Source: Paralithodes platypus
Taxonomy: Eukaryota; Arthropoda; Malacostraca; Decapoda; Lithodidae
DNA: 64,000 nucleotides
NCBI GenBank assembly: GCA_032716605.1
Contig: CM064480.1
Span: forward strand, 40,558,748-40,622,747
Direction: 5' to 3'
Shown one piece after another: positions 46,681-57,586 of this stretch (its first letter is position 1; each line of letters starts with the position of its first letter). The notes beneath the pieces are model-generated. The model did no database searches, was not told the origin of the DNA, and saw only the letters and a program-made list of their open reading frames with translations. The translations under genes were made by a program, and so were the position numbers.

Positions 46681-49600
46681 TGTAACGGGAAGAAATTGTA
46701 CTTTCCCTTTTGGTATAATATTATGTTATAAGGTTTGACTTAACTGTAAGACTTTTTCCTTCATTCACTCTTCCCTATATTTAAGGGAAATGTATCATTT
46801 AAGAAGGGTTAAGTAACCCTTGTCTATGTAAAGAGGGAATTAGCCTAGATCAGGAGAACTAATATTCTCAAATCTATCTAAAATACTTTCAAGACTAATT
46901 ACTCCTTTCACCCCTTTTGTTATTCCATGTAAAAATCCTTCCTTTTCGAATTTAGAGTAATGCCCCCTTGTGTAAAAAGACCGCCAATTCCTACCCAAGC
47001 GACGCCACCCTTTGTGGTCACCCTCCCCTTTTTTGGCGGGATCCCTGGCACTGGCCCTCGGCCCCTCACTGTCGTGACCCCAGGCCTACGAGAGAGACAC
47101 CTACCTACCCCTCAGTCTCTGTCATCATTACCCGCTTCTTCTCCGGACTTAGGCTTCCTTTCCCTCCATTCAGAGGTTCGTAATTAAGGTTTATAGTGTT
47201 ATAAGGTATTGCTTATTCAGTTAAGTAAGTACTAGGTGTGTAATGTAAGAGGTATTACTGTGATTGACAAATTCGTGAACTCGAGCCTACCATCGGGTTG
47301 GTCGACAGGCACCCTTCACCTGCCAAGTGCCTACAACCATTCAAATTCCCCCATTATCATTGTGTTCAGTAAAACTTAGTCTGTGCACCTTTGCTAAGTG
47401 TTATTCTGATATTTTATACTTTGTTATTCCAAATTAACGTCAAATTAACTTTGTGTGTAATAATTTCAGTCAGAGGGACGCCATTTGATGGCCTTCCAAT
47501 TCTTGTGTTTTTCCATAATTCCCGACCAAACTTAGGCTAGCCTATTTTGCTAGTTTGTCTTTCACCGTTTTACATAATCCTGAGGTAGTGCGAGAACACC
47601 AGTTAAGAGTAGAATTGAGGACGATGATGTTGATTAAAATGCTTTTGAAGCTTGACCGTCATTTTAGGATTTAGACCATCTCGCATTTCGGAGAGACGAC
47701 CAGGTTGAGTAAATTACTAATGTAACAGGTGTATTGTATGTTTAAAACTTGTTCATTACTTTGAGTTTATAAAACCATGCATTTTGGTAAATATGATTGT
47801 ATTTTAACGTGTAATTCAGGAAAGGACATTCGTTTGAGATAGTATCCTTGAGTTTTGTTTACCTTTCGTGTCTCCGACGTTCCAAAGTTAGGCCTATTCA
47901 GATAAGTATTTATAACTAACGTCTCCTAGGCCTGATTATTGTTCATTTTAAATGTTTTTACTGGGTTATAGTGTAAAGAGTTACTTGTTATCTTGATTTA
48001 GAGGTCCTTATTTCCCAACCCCAGTACTGTCAAATTTCGGACCCCCACTGGGTCGGGTTTATTTCAGATGATTACTTGTTCTTACCTATTGTTACTTAAA
48101 GTTAACTAGTGAAAAGGCCGTTTAGGTATGGGTATTGCTGAATTATTATGGTAGGTTATATGATTTTACATTTTTAATTAGGCTACCTAACTTTCACCTA
48201 ATTGGAAGTACAGTAGGCTAGTATTAATTATTGTGCTTTTAGAGTGTATTATGAATATTGATTGCTATGATATAATTATGTTTGACATGGTCTAATGAAC
48301 AGAGTTGCCTTGCAAGGGATGGAACGCTGTAGTGAGATTCTGGGCAGCTGATTTCAGGGGATAAGGGACTCGAGTTACAGTAGGAATAACGTTAAGCTTT
48401 GTTTGAGCCTTGTGTAGGACCCTCCGTGTCAGGCAGTGCAACCTGTTAAGTTTGGCCCTGACAATTACCTTTGATTTATGCCATTATTGTATTGATTTGA
48501 CTCCATAGATATGCTGTGTAATTATGTATTCCCAATTGTGTGTAGAGTACTGCTGAGTAACATATGAACCTGTACTTAATGAGAGGATCTTTGGATGCCT
48601 TAAGAGATTATTTCGGTACTGTACTGTAATGTCATAATTTGATCTGTCATTGTATTTCTGTACTTATATTAGCTCATCTATTTTTATACGTTAATAGGAA
48701 TCCATGTATTTTTATATGTTTATATTAGCCTATATTTTTTATATGTATTTGTTTTAGTATTACTGTGTACCGTAATTAGGATATTGATTAACCCCATTAT
48801 TAAGGGTTAGCTATATGTCAACCGAGGGTTAAGAATGTATTCGACTTACCAGGGAACCAGTTTGGGACGGAGTCGATGTGATGCTGAATTGCTGATGGCG
48901 GAGAATCGGAGATTCACCCCTCCCATTGGCTGAGTGCAGGATGCTGAACTCGTGTACTGTACGAGGGTTCAAGGACCGCAGGAAGACTTATGATTACCCC
49001 CTATACCCCAGGATACGGTAGGCCGAAGAGACGTAAAGGCAAGCCTGGCCGATACCGGTATCTAGCGGAATTGGGATGTATAATACTGAGAGGAATGGGG
49101 TGGATACAGACAGCAATATTCGAGTCCTACTCCTAGGTTAAGAGACTGTCCCAGTACGGTAATGGATTGGTCCCAGGTTAAGGGTATAGAGATAATTAGA
49201 TACGGTACCAATATTAAGAGTTGTAAACGGTAAAATGTTCCTTATATATACTGTATTAATATCAAGCTTAAGATTACTGCAATATGTTTGTATCTATCCT
49301 CCCGTACCTATTTGGATCTAAATGTGTTGTCAGGATGGTAAATCGGAGCTGTCAGTATTAAATTGGTCTAAGAGTAGTACCAGTAGCCTAACCGAGAGTT
49401 AAAGTCTTGTCAGCCAACATTGAAGGTGAAGTTCTTGATTGGCCTTTGCTAGCCTCCGATTTATCCTACTGTCCTAATGTACCTGAATAATGAGCATGAG
49501 TCACGATTGCATAAAGAATAAGAAAACCATGGGGACGGCCAGTTCACCTGAAGGTGGGCGATCAAATAATTCGAATGAATTACCGTTCCCAAAAACATCC

Positions 49601-49918
49601 TTATGTGATATCTAGAAAGTAGAGAATATGCTAGGTCTCAGTGGGGTTTTTGTGGTTCTTTGGTCTTATCATCGTGTCGGAGTTGCAGCCTTTCCCCTTC
49701 CTCGAAGGATGTTGGATGTGGGTCAACCAAACAGGGTTGTCCTCTCGTTAATTAGAATGCAATAACGGGTTTGTCGTCATCTCTTCCTTTCTATCCTTGA
49801 GTACCTATTTTCCACCTTCGCAGCTTAATCCTTCTTTTTCTGTCTCTCCCTCTCCCTCTCTCTCTTGTTCGCAGCAGAAGGGAAGTGAAGAAAGTGAGAT
49901 ACCCCCCCCCCCATTACA
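46681..49918 (+). repeat. Putative full-length ~3.2-kb LTR
   Basis: Begins TGTAACGGGAAGAAATTG (also at 44200) and ends CCATTACA, giving inverted TGTAA/TTACA termini. The first ~315 bp are a direct repeat of 44200-44527. The 3' 1.8 kb is the right arm of the inverted repeat. Short frames (46960-47187) are shared LTR sequence, not genes. It may be a solo LTR beside a rearranged partner. Confidence 0.6.
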
Positions 49919-50433
49919 TTCTTACTCGCCGGCGAAGAAGAGAGACTAGGCGGCTGCTGTCTAAGAGGTGACCTGGACCTGGATCGCGCCCGTGACGAGG
50001 AAGCTGCCACCGGGGGCGTAGGTTCTCGCGGTCTCTTAGATGTGCCTGGGGCTGGAGAAAGTGTAATACCCTGTCCAGTCTCTGCCGACTTTCGTACAGT
50101 TACTCTAGAGGGACGTTTAGTAGGGGGGTGCTCAATTAGTAACTTATCCCAAAGAGTTATGTTATCGCATTGAAGTGACTTATGAGCCACTGTGGTAGTA
50201 TAAGTGGTCATCTGCTGCCTAACCTCCCGTAAAGCGACCGCTGCGGTCTTATCATTGTCTTGCAAAACTTTATGGCTTAATTGAGAGCAGAAGGTACAGT
50301 TCCGCATAACCCACAGACCCCTTGAGCGGTCGAGACATTTAACACATTTAATGCAAAGGGTGTGTGCAAAGATAGGGATACCTGAACAGGAGGGCGTAAT
50401 GCACAAAGCAAAAACAAGGGCAAAGGTAGCCAT
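49919..50433 (-). pseudogene. DIRS-1 gag, N-terminal part
   Basis: An open frame from ATG at 50433 to the insertion edge. It has a Cys-rich stretch (CIKCVKCLDRSRGLWVMRNC then CxxC) that may bind zinc, a helical charged middle (KVLQDNDKTAAVALREVRQQ), and a Pro/Ser/Arg-rich end (SRARSRSRSPLRQQ). The next codons lie at 44199 downward, in frame once one TTCT is discounted. The start at 50433 is the first Met in frame after a non-coding leader; an internal Met is possible. Confidence 0.75.
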
Positions 50434-52039
50434 GACAGAGACTGGTGGGAAACTTTCTCCAGGTTCTCTATAGACCCGCCGGGACCCAGCTCTGGAAAAA
50501 AAAACATTTCCAGGAATTAATGCTCATAAGGTTAACCCAACATGTTCGAACACAAGTGTTAAATAACCCGCCGGGTAACGAGACGTAATACTCAATGACT
50601 ACAGCTCGCTACGCGGTGGGGTTCATTAGTAAAGATTTCAGAATATCTTAACCTGTCCAAAAGATTTATGAATACCCTCTGACATGATATAAAGACCAGC
50701 ATGGCGTTTATAACTGACTTAGTCTTCCCGGTGGTGTTTGTTTCAAGATTTTATTGGAAAAAAAACCCTAAAAAGACACCGGCCCCCGTATTATCTTGCA
50801 GATAAAAAACTGGGAAGCCTGACAAAAATACGAGATCTGACTTCTCCCGAAGTGTTTTTTAGATCGCCGTATGTTGAAGGTGGCGATACAAAACGTATCC
50901 CTCAATTGTCTGGTCAACTACACTGAATTGCAAATTAGTTATTCCCACCCTTCCAAGGAGCACCCGCCGGGTGTGAATTTAAGTTAAAAACGTTAACCCC
51001 AATTGTGCCCTAAATCGCCGTATGTTGAAGGCGGCGATACAAAATGCATCCCTCAATTGTCTGGTCAACTATACTGAATTTTGCAAATTCGTTAATCCCA
51101 CCCTTCCAAAGGTGCACCCGCCGGGTGTGATTTTAAGTTTATAACGTTAACCCCAATTGTTCCTATCCCCACTTCTTTGCAAAAGATCGCCGGGGAGGAA
51201 AACCAAACAACAACAGCCTAGCTTTTACTGGCTTTGCAAAACCGGGAAAAAACTACACACAACACGTGTCCGCATGAACACTGTTAGATGGGTACAGCCA
51301 TCCCGCCGGGATTCATAGGGAGTTAGCCAAAGCACAACTAACCCCGGGCCCACAAAATAGTCCGTGGAATTAGCCAATACACAACTAAACCAGGACACAT
51401 AAATAGTCCGTGGAATTAGCCAATACACAACTAAACCAGGACACACATGACACAGTAGTACATATTTATAACATAAATCAATAACACTTGTACATGTGGC
51501 AAAGCTACGAGACGATGGCTAGGCCTAGGCAGACGGACATAAAAGTAAACATGTCATAATATAAACAAAAAGCACTGAATTATATCACAACAGGAACCAC
51601 CGTCAACACACCACTGTAGCAAACACTTCCGGCAAAGGGAAGAACTGACTCGGGACCCAGAAAAAACTTCACTAAGTGAAGAAAAATACGCTGGGAACGT
51701 CAGCAAAAACAAGCTACCTCATCAGAAAGATAAAAGGAAGCAATAATAACGTGTAATGAAAGCCGCCTGCATCACAAAGCTAACTAACTGTGAAAAAGTT
51801 CACATGTCCACAACAGGACCACGAGGGTACACCCGAAATAGATGCCCCCAAAACACGACCCAAAATACACTGCACTGCGGGCAACCCGCCCAGGACACTC
51901 CTGCTACGCATATCCTAACCTTACTTGATACATCCCGGAGTAAACAAATGAGAAAAAACTCACTAGGGACGCAGCAAATGCGGAACCAGCGGAGCGTGGG
52001 GAGGCACGTCCGGGTCGGTTGAGCGCAGAGCAGAGAAGG
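50434..52039 (-). repeat. DIRS-1 5' leader with internal tandem repeats
   Basis: Non-coding region between the right terminal repeat and gag. Two ~150-bp copies lie at about 50862-51000 and 51013-51160 (gatcgccgtatgttgaagg, ccctcaattgtctggtcaac, cacccgccgggtgtga). Two to three ~52-bp copies lie at about 51310-51445 (ccgtggaattagccaataca, cacaactaaaccaggacaca). It may hold promoter or packaging functions; no direct evidence. Confidence 0.7.
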
Positions 52040-52344
52040 AAGAATGACGCCTGAGGCAGCGTCTGGTCAAAGATCCACACAAGTACATCCACGATATTAT
52101 GGAAAGCTTATTGAATAGTTATTCTTATTTTCTTTTTCTTTTTATTTTTTACGAATTTTTTTCGTAGTGAGAACCCAATTTCATAATGACTGAACCATGA
52201 GTGTGGTTGCGTGCGCTCATGATGAAGGCTCCTCAAATTTGTTATGCTCTGCGCGGTAGATTCAAACTACGGCGGATGAGTGTTTGAAGAGGGTGCCTTA
52301 TGTAATAGGCATAATCGTCAATGATGGAGGGGCCACTAATAAAT
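52040..52344. repeat. DIRS-1 right inverted terminal repeat
   Basis: Inverted copy of 38135-38437 with a few substitutions, ending ggggccactaataaat. Its terminal sequence is complementary to the second half of the internal complementary region. Confidence 0.92.
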
Positions 52345-52378
52345 AATAAAATATAACACGTCGCTGGTACTCAAAGGG
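52345..52378. mobile_element. Family A MITE, right part (split by DIRS-1)
   Basis: The last ~34 bp (cacgtcgctggtactcaaaggg) and TTAA at 52379-52382 complete the MITE that begins at 37920. R sequence resumes directly after (aaaacatccctaagacc). Confidence 0.85.
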
Positions 52379-52382
52379 TTAA

Positions 52383-52850
52383 AAAACATCCCTAAGACCC
52401 CTTTTCAAGATATTTGTGTACATTTGATGAGAAAGAGAAGATTAGGGTTGGCAGAAGAGAAGTGGTGTTCCACATAGTGGAAGTTAGAGGAATGGCCACG
52501 AATCTTCCAGAAATTGATAGTAAGAGTTGAAGGAAGTGGTCCGGAGCATTTGTATGGGTTGGCGACAGGGGCCAAACCACTGGCGGAATTTCTGACTCCC
52601 TTCTCTCGCGCTTAGCCCCATTAGTTTTGACATTTGAAGATGTTCGCCCCATTAGTTTGGCGATTTTAAGACCAATCACCTAATTTTTTGTGTCAATTTT
52701 GAGAACTTTTGTGCCATTTTTAGCAATAAAGAGCCTGGATCAGGCGGACTATTTTCATACCGAAAAAATTACAAATTTATCTCGAAGGTGGGGTCTTGAG
52801 GTTATTATGTTTAATCTTGATGGAGGTCTAGGGAGGAATCTAAAAAAGGA
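52383..52850 (+). repeat. Repeat R, right part (unit 2)
   Basis: Continues the R copy begun at ~37890. It matches 35300-35995 without the 22-bp expansion, ending gaggtctagggaggaatcta. The 95-codon minus-strand frame over it is also present, diverged, at 35522-35743, but I do not support it as a gene. Confidence 0.85.
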
Positions 52851-53186
52851 ATAAATATGTATAGGCCTATAACTACAACTATCTCCTTAATTTTCAATCT
52901 ATATTCCCCCTTCCGTACAAGCCACAACACTCTGGGAAACGGTGTAGCTGAATGAGCATGTAATTATGAGTGCAAATGTGTGTCTTTGTTTGGTCATACA
53001 AAAATGTTTGAGTGTGTATTTAGTTTATGATTATTTAATAGCTTACCATAAAAATCTATTCGTTTTCTCTTCTACATTATTTAAAGAAAACCTATTTTAT
53101 GGATAACTAATATATATTTTACTTATATAATAATAATATAACCTATTATCTCTATATTTCATATCATAATCAATCAAATAATGGAT

Positions 53187-54227
53187 CTATCTATCTATCT
53201 ATTGCCTGACGCCGTGATCCCCGAAGGGGTGGCCACGAACGAACCGCCCCCATGCACCTCTGTCCCCAGTCAGTCGACGCCCCTCCCCCCAACCAGCACC
53301 GCCTTCGTTCATGTAGTTCCTCACTCCATCCTTCCACCTCATATTCGGTCTACCTCTCCCCCTCTGTCCCTCCACCTCGCTCTCGTACACCCTCTTAGTC
53401 ATTCTCTCGCTTTCCATACGTTCCATATGGCCGAACCATCTCAAGTTGTTCCTTTTCACACTTTCCAGCACATCTACCTCCACACCACACCTCCTTCTTA
53501 CTTCCTCATTAGTCTGTCTATCCCTCCATGTAACTCCGCACGCACTCCTTAACCCTTATTTAGCGGCGAGCAACATAAGTCGAGTTAAATAAAGCTGGAC
53601 TATGTGGCGGCGCTCGACATAACTCGAGTGGCAATTTCAGCACGTAATGTGGCTGAGAGAGAGAGACAAGTGGTGGCAGGAGACTAGCGAGCGTATGACT
53701 GCTCCAGACCACCGCGGCGAACCTACTGACACAAATCTCAGCTCCCTCCCTCCTCCCTCTCTCACTCGCTACATACTCAATTATGTACTGAAAGTACCGA
53801 ATTACCTGCTTTTTGCACTCGCGTTGCACGGTTATTGCAAGAAAACTATCCATCATACAAGGATCGTTATGGTGTCATTCGAAAGCTCTGTTTATGCCCT
53901 TTCAGGGAAAGGTACTTGTTTTACGTTCTGGGTCTTATTTAGGCATGAAAATGATCACGTAAACAGCCCTATTTTGGCTAAAAACACCCCGCTGTGCGGT
54001 ACACATAAATAAACCGCATAGGCCGCTCGTAAGGTGTTAAGTAATTCATTTCCACTGCTCTCACTCTTGGTCTGAGTCTCTCAACCAACGTCCATGCTTC
54101 GCTTCCATAAGTCAGTGTCGGGATTACCACACTGTCATGCAAGGACTTCTTCACTTCCATACTGACCACCCTATTTCTTGTTACTGCTTTTAGCGTTCCT
54201 ACAACCCTCTTCCCCTGTTGTACCCTC
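53187..54227 (-). pseudogene. RTE-like or related LINE 3' end, split by a MITE
   Basis: The minus strand encodes the RT C-terminal region: PTLTYGSEAWTLVERLRPRVRAVEMNYL, then after the MITE, RSACGVTWRDRQTNEE, VKRNNLRWFGHMERM and GRGRPNMRWKDGV. The 3' end is a (TAGA)n tail at 53187-53200. TAATGGAT at 53179-53186 and 54228-54235 is a probable 8-bp target duplication, confirmed by the single copy in unit 1 at about 36324. It is 5'-truncated and has no catalytic palm. Confidence 0.9.
53553..54036 (+). mobile_element. TTAA-flanked MITE, 484 bp (family B, copy 2)
   Basis: TTAA at 53549-53552 and 54037-54040. Nearly identical to 9394-9873. Removing it with one TTAA rejoins the LINE reading frame across the Tyr-Leu-Arg codons, so the insertion is exact and later than the LINE. 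Confidence 0.97.
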
Positions 54228-54522
54228 TAATGGATGTGTGTCATTTTTATAATAATGTTTTGATGAAATAATTATGAAATTTAAGGAAAAGGAAGACATT
54301 ATTGCATGTAGATATTATGCACCGATATAATCAGGGAGATTCATTCATTATCTAAACTTCAACAGACCAAGACCTAGTGTATCGCGTTCTTTCATTCTTT
54401 GCTAAGTTTTGTTGATTAATTCGTTGGCAGTGAAAAATTTATTGATCTGCAGTTAATCACTTTGATAGGAAAGTGTTTTACAAGTGATATTATATCACAT
54501 TACAAGTTTACAATACATAATG

Positions 54523-54930
54523 ATGCATCTTGTAGTGAAGGGCATACGGGCGGAGAATCTGCCCGAGCTTCCCGCTGTAGCCACGGTGGCCAAGATCAAG
54601 GTGGAGAAGACCCCAAAGGAACGATGGGATATGGGTCTACACTTCCACCATAACCCTTGTAAGAAGTTCAGGACTGTGGCTGAGGTGCCGCTCTCAGAGG
54701 ACCAACTCTGCAGGGGTTATAATGGCCAGGGATTCTACTTCTTCAACCCGGTTCATGTCTTTGAGATTCCAAAGGATAAACTGAGGGTTGGTGAGAGCGT
54801 TCTACAGATTAAGCTGAAGTCTGGGAAACGAACCTTCGCTAAGGAATCCATGGAGGTTGGGCACATGAATAAAATGCGCAATCTTCTAATGTACTATCTG
54901 CCAACTCGGCCCCGGCGGCATAGGCCATAA
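54523..54930 (+). CDS. Uncharacterised 135-aa protein, copy 2
   Basis: Same length and frame as 36614-37021, uninterrupted, with seven amino-acid differences: N36D, R63C, I80F, S83P, E84K, K87R and R133H. Five of the seven are non-conservative, which may mean this copy is drifting. The frame is open for 13 codons upstream of this ATG (from 54484), but unit 1 lacks that extension, so I start at the shared Met. The flanks before the ATG and after the stop match unit 1. Function unknown. Confidence 0.55.
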   Translation: MHLVVKGIRAENLPELPAVATVAKIKVEKTPKERWDMGLHFHHNPCKKFRTVAEVPLSEDQLCRGYNGQGFYFFNPVHVFEIPKDKLRVGESVLQIKLKSGKRTFAKESMEVGHMNKMRNLLMYYLPTRPRRHRP

Positions 54931-55227
54931 TTTGGTTGTCTCCACGGCCAAATTACATTGATTAGGTGTCTGGTGTTATTCAAAAAAAAAATTGTCATCG
55001 TGTATTACTAATATTATTAGGCCTATTACTATTATTATAACTGAAAAAAATGTATGTTCAAAGGAAACCAAAATGATACGCATAAGTGTTTACATCGTTT
55101 ATGTATTCAAATTAACCTCACATAAACGACTGGAACACTTTTTATGTGTAACATCTTGATAATGTTTGAATTCACGTTTTACAGAGTAGTAGTAGTAACA
55201 GTAGTCGTAGTAATACTACTCCATGGC

Positions 55228-56435
55228 ATGAAGCTTTCGACAAGGTACCACATTGGAGATTAGTAGAAAAACTTAAAGGCTGTAACATCGGGGCATCATC
55301 TTAAAATGGATATCTGCATTTCTTAGCGAAAGGAAGCAGAGAATGATTGTCAACGGTGCAGAGTCAGATTGGAAAGAGGTGATCAGTGGAGTACCCCAGC
55401 AGGGATCAGTGCTGGGCCCGCTGCTGTTTATAATATATATAAATGATTTAGCGGAATCTACATTACATAGCGAGATATTTCTATATGCTGATGATACGAA
55501 AGTGTTCAGAAAAATACATGAGAGGGAAGACTGATAAGCTACAAGAGGACCTTAATAGAATGAGGGAATGGTCGGAAAAATGGTTGCTGAAATTTCATCC
55601 AAAGAAATGTATTGCTATGAGGATAGTAAAGTCAAATGTTGAAAAAGTTAAATATACCATGAATGGAGAGCTAAATGATATCAAAGTGGAGAAGGACCTG
55701 GGGGTGATGATTGACAATGAACTGAAGTTTACAGAACATAGGGTGGATAAAATCAACAAAAGTAACAGGATAGTTGGGCTCATCTGAAGGACTTTCACTG
55801 CATTATAGATGAGTCAATATTCAAGGCGCTGTTTGTGGCACTAGTTCGTCCACACCTTGAATATGCAAATCAAGCTTGGTGCCCATATAAGCAAAAAGAT
55901 ATTGAAGCAGTTGAAGCAGTACAGAGACGAGCAACCAAATTAGTGCCAGGTTTGAAGGATCTATCATATCAGGAAAGATTGATGAAGTTACACCTTCCTA
56001 CCCTTGCATATAGGAGATCGAGAGGTGATATGATAGAGAACTATAAGTTGGTTAATGGAGTGTACGATAGTGATGTGTGCGAGGAATTATTGGAAATGAA
56101 TAATGATTCGATGACAAGAGGACACAATCAAAAGATTTACAAACAACGGCCAAGACTAGACCTCAGAAAATATACTTTTTGCAACAGGATAGTGGATAAC
56201 TGGAACAATATCCCAGATTCAGTTATAAGTGCCAATATAGTGTGTGAATTTGAAAAGAAATTGGATGAATTTTGGAAATACCAGGAACAGAAATTTGATT
56301 ATGCGAAAGTAATAAACAGACGCTTTGATATACTGTAAATAGCCACCTGACCACAAGAACCTTAATAGATAATAGTAATCTAGAGCTTGAGTCACAGGCT
56401 CTTTTGCCTCTTCCAGGAGTCTTCTGTGAGTATCT
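55228..56435 (+). pseudogene. CR1/jockey-like LINE RT fragment, 5'-truncated
   Basis: Starts inside the RT palm at EAFDKVPHWRL. It shows SGVPQQGSVLGPLLFIIYIND (one extra Gln codon against the usual GVPQGSV) and YADDTK, then in other frames EWSEKWLLKFHPKKC, VRPHLEYANQAWCPYK, VQRRATKLVPGLKDLSY and RSRGDMIENYKLVNGVYD, ending at 56338. Frameshifts lie near 55300, 55520 and 55790. The 3' end carries a short tctgtgagtat repeat, as in CR1-type elements. Unit 1 lacks it (ccatggtatg directly followed by taagaagggagg at 37360-37375), so it is a clean insertion into unit 2. Confidence 0.9.
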
Positions 56436-56708
56436 GTGAGTAAGAAGGGAGGGTTTATCAGCATCAGGCAAAATTATATGAGTGACTTAACGACGAACAA
56501 GCTTAGGGAGGTGTGTCATGAAGAGGCGTGCAAACCAACAATCATCCCCTTAAATGGTGAGATTTTGCAGCACAGGACGGTACACACATCAAATGATGCA
56601 CGGATGGATGTCAGTGCAAGAGCCTTCTGGAGAAGAGGACAGTGTGTATTGCTACGTTTTGAAGACACTAACTCCATCAGGCAAATCACAGTTGTAAGAA
56701 AACACTGA
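56436..56708 (+). pseudogene. Fragment of an invertebrate mobile-element protein, copy 2
   Basis: A 90-codon open frame, KKGGFISIRQ...LTTNKLREVCHEEACKPTIIPL, LQHRT, NDARMDVSARAFWRRGQ. I relate it from memory to the KGGFPSIRHNE...ARLDVSARGFW region of repetitive invertebrate proteins linked to RT elements. No upstream Cys motif is present, since the CR1-like fragment abuts it. The equivalent at 37358 is frameshifted. Confidence 0.5.
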
Positions 56709-56934
56709 TATCATAGTTAATTACAATTATTATTTTTAGCCTAAGAAGAAAACATAGTATAGTAGATGTGGAGAAAAAAACTGGATTGGTAAACCTACTG
56801 TATATACGGACTATTGATTAGTGACATAAAATCACAAACATAATTACATGACAAGATTCACAAGTATTGTAAGTTAAGGGGGAATGGGCTTATTTATTTG
56901 CTTATTCATTTCTAATTTTAATTTTTTGTTTTTA
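56709..56934. other. Start of third unit tail
   Basis: AT-rich, matching 35040-35296 and 37650-37890; no gene. Confidence 0.6.
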
Positions 56935-57038
56935 TAGTTTCATCCCTAGACCTCCATCAAGCTTAAAAAACATCCCCAAGATATTTTTGTACATTTTTTA
57001 ATAGGAAAATTTTTCGGCCGAAGGCGGGTTCCCCTTAA

Positions 57039-57518
57039 CCCTTAATTAGCGGCTCACCACATAAGTCGTATTTAATAAAGCTGGACTATGTGGCGGCGCT
57101 CGACATAGGTCGAGTGGCAATTTCAGCACGTAATGTTGCTGAGAGAGAGAGACAAGTGGTGGCAGGAGAGTAGCGAGCGTATGACTGCTCCAGACCACCG
57201 CGGCGAACATACTGACACGAATCCCAGCTCCCTCCTCCCTCTCTCACTCGCTATATAAGGAATTGTATCGGGAAAGTGGCTAATTACATGCTTTTTGCAC
57301 TCGCGTTGCACGGTTATTGCAAGAAAACTAGCCATCATAAAAGGATCGTTATGGTGTCATTCGAAAGCTTTGTTTATGCCCTTTCAGGGATAGGTACTTG
57401 TTTTACGTTCTGGGTCTTATTTAGGCATGAAAATGATCACGTAAACAGCCCTATTTTGGCTAAAAACACCCCGCTGGGCGGTACATATAAATAAACCGCA
57501 TAGGCCGCTCGTAAGGTG
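57039..57518 (+). mobile_element. TTAA-flanked MITE, 480 bp (family B, copy 3)
   Basis: TTAA at 57035-57038 and 57519-57522. Somewhat more diverged from the other two family B copies, mainly at the left end (cccttaattagcggctcacc) and near 57250. It sits inside repeat R. Confidence 0.95.
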
Positions 57519-57586
57519 TTAAATTACAGGCTCACTATCGCTCGCCAGGTAAACATCGACACCTAAATTGAATGAAATGTCTTTAA

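Larger units (their letters stand above)
44200..49918 (+). mobile_element. Rearranged LTR-type insertion in DIRS-1 gag
   Basis: A 5,719-bp block beginning TGTAACGGGAAG and ending CCCATTACA, flanked by TTCT at 44196-44199 and 49919-49922, a perfect 4-bp target duplication. TG...CA ends and a 4-bp duplication fit a Ty3/gypsy-type element. There is no gag-pol inside. Structure: 44200-44527 equals the first ~328 bp of an LTR; 44528-46325 is an inverted copy of 48122-49918; 46326-46680 is unique; 46681-49918 reads as one ~3.2-kb LTR. Removing it and one TTCT rejoins the gag reading frame exactly. Confidence 0.85.
38090..52344 (-). mobile_element. DIRS-type tyrosine-recombinase retrotransposon, DIRS-1
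   Basis: Coding order on the minus strand is gag (50433 down), RT, RNase H and a downstream methylase-like segment, then tyrosine recombinase, as in DIRS elements. Termini are inverted repeats (38090-38437 and 52040-52344) of unequal length: the left has ~43 extra outer bases. An internal complementary region at 38511-38620 matches the complement of both outer ends joined together, the signature used in DIRS circular replication. There is no target duplication, as expected. Without the 5.7-kb LTR insertion it is about 8.5 kb. Gag is interrupted, and RT and RNase H are offset by a 4-bp TTAA insertion, so it is inactive. Confidence 0.93.
34986..56990 (+). repeat. Repeated ~2.6-kb unit carrying a 135-aa ORF, two copies plus part of a third
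   Basis: The landmark actaactccatcatcagg (or ...ccatcagg) with tcaca(c/g)ttgtaag occurs near 34990, 37600 and 56668. After removing the insertions (R-internal MITE/DIRS-1, 53187-54227, 55228-56435), unit 1 (34986-37597) and unit 2 (37598-56663) align in order: 3' tail, repeat R, ORF leader, 135-aa ORF, (GTA)n, and the GGFISIRQ-type fragment. A third partial unit starts near 56664. The arrangement suggests tandem duplication, though two insertions of one composite element are also possible. Confidence 0.75.

Noticed and set aside
44528..49918. Large palindrome as an assembly fold-back artefact
   Set aside because: The arms differ by several percent and are separated by ~1.8 kb of other sequence, and the outer TTCT duplication and restored gag frame support a real insertion.
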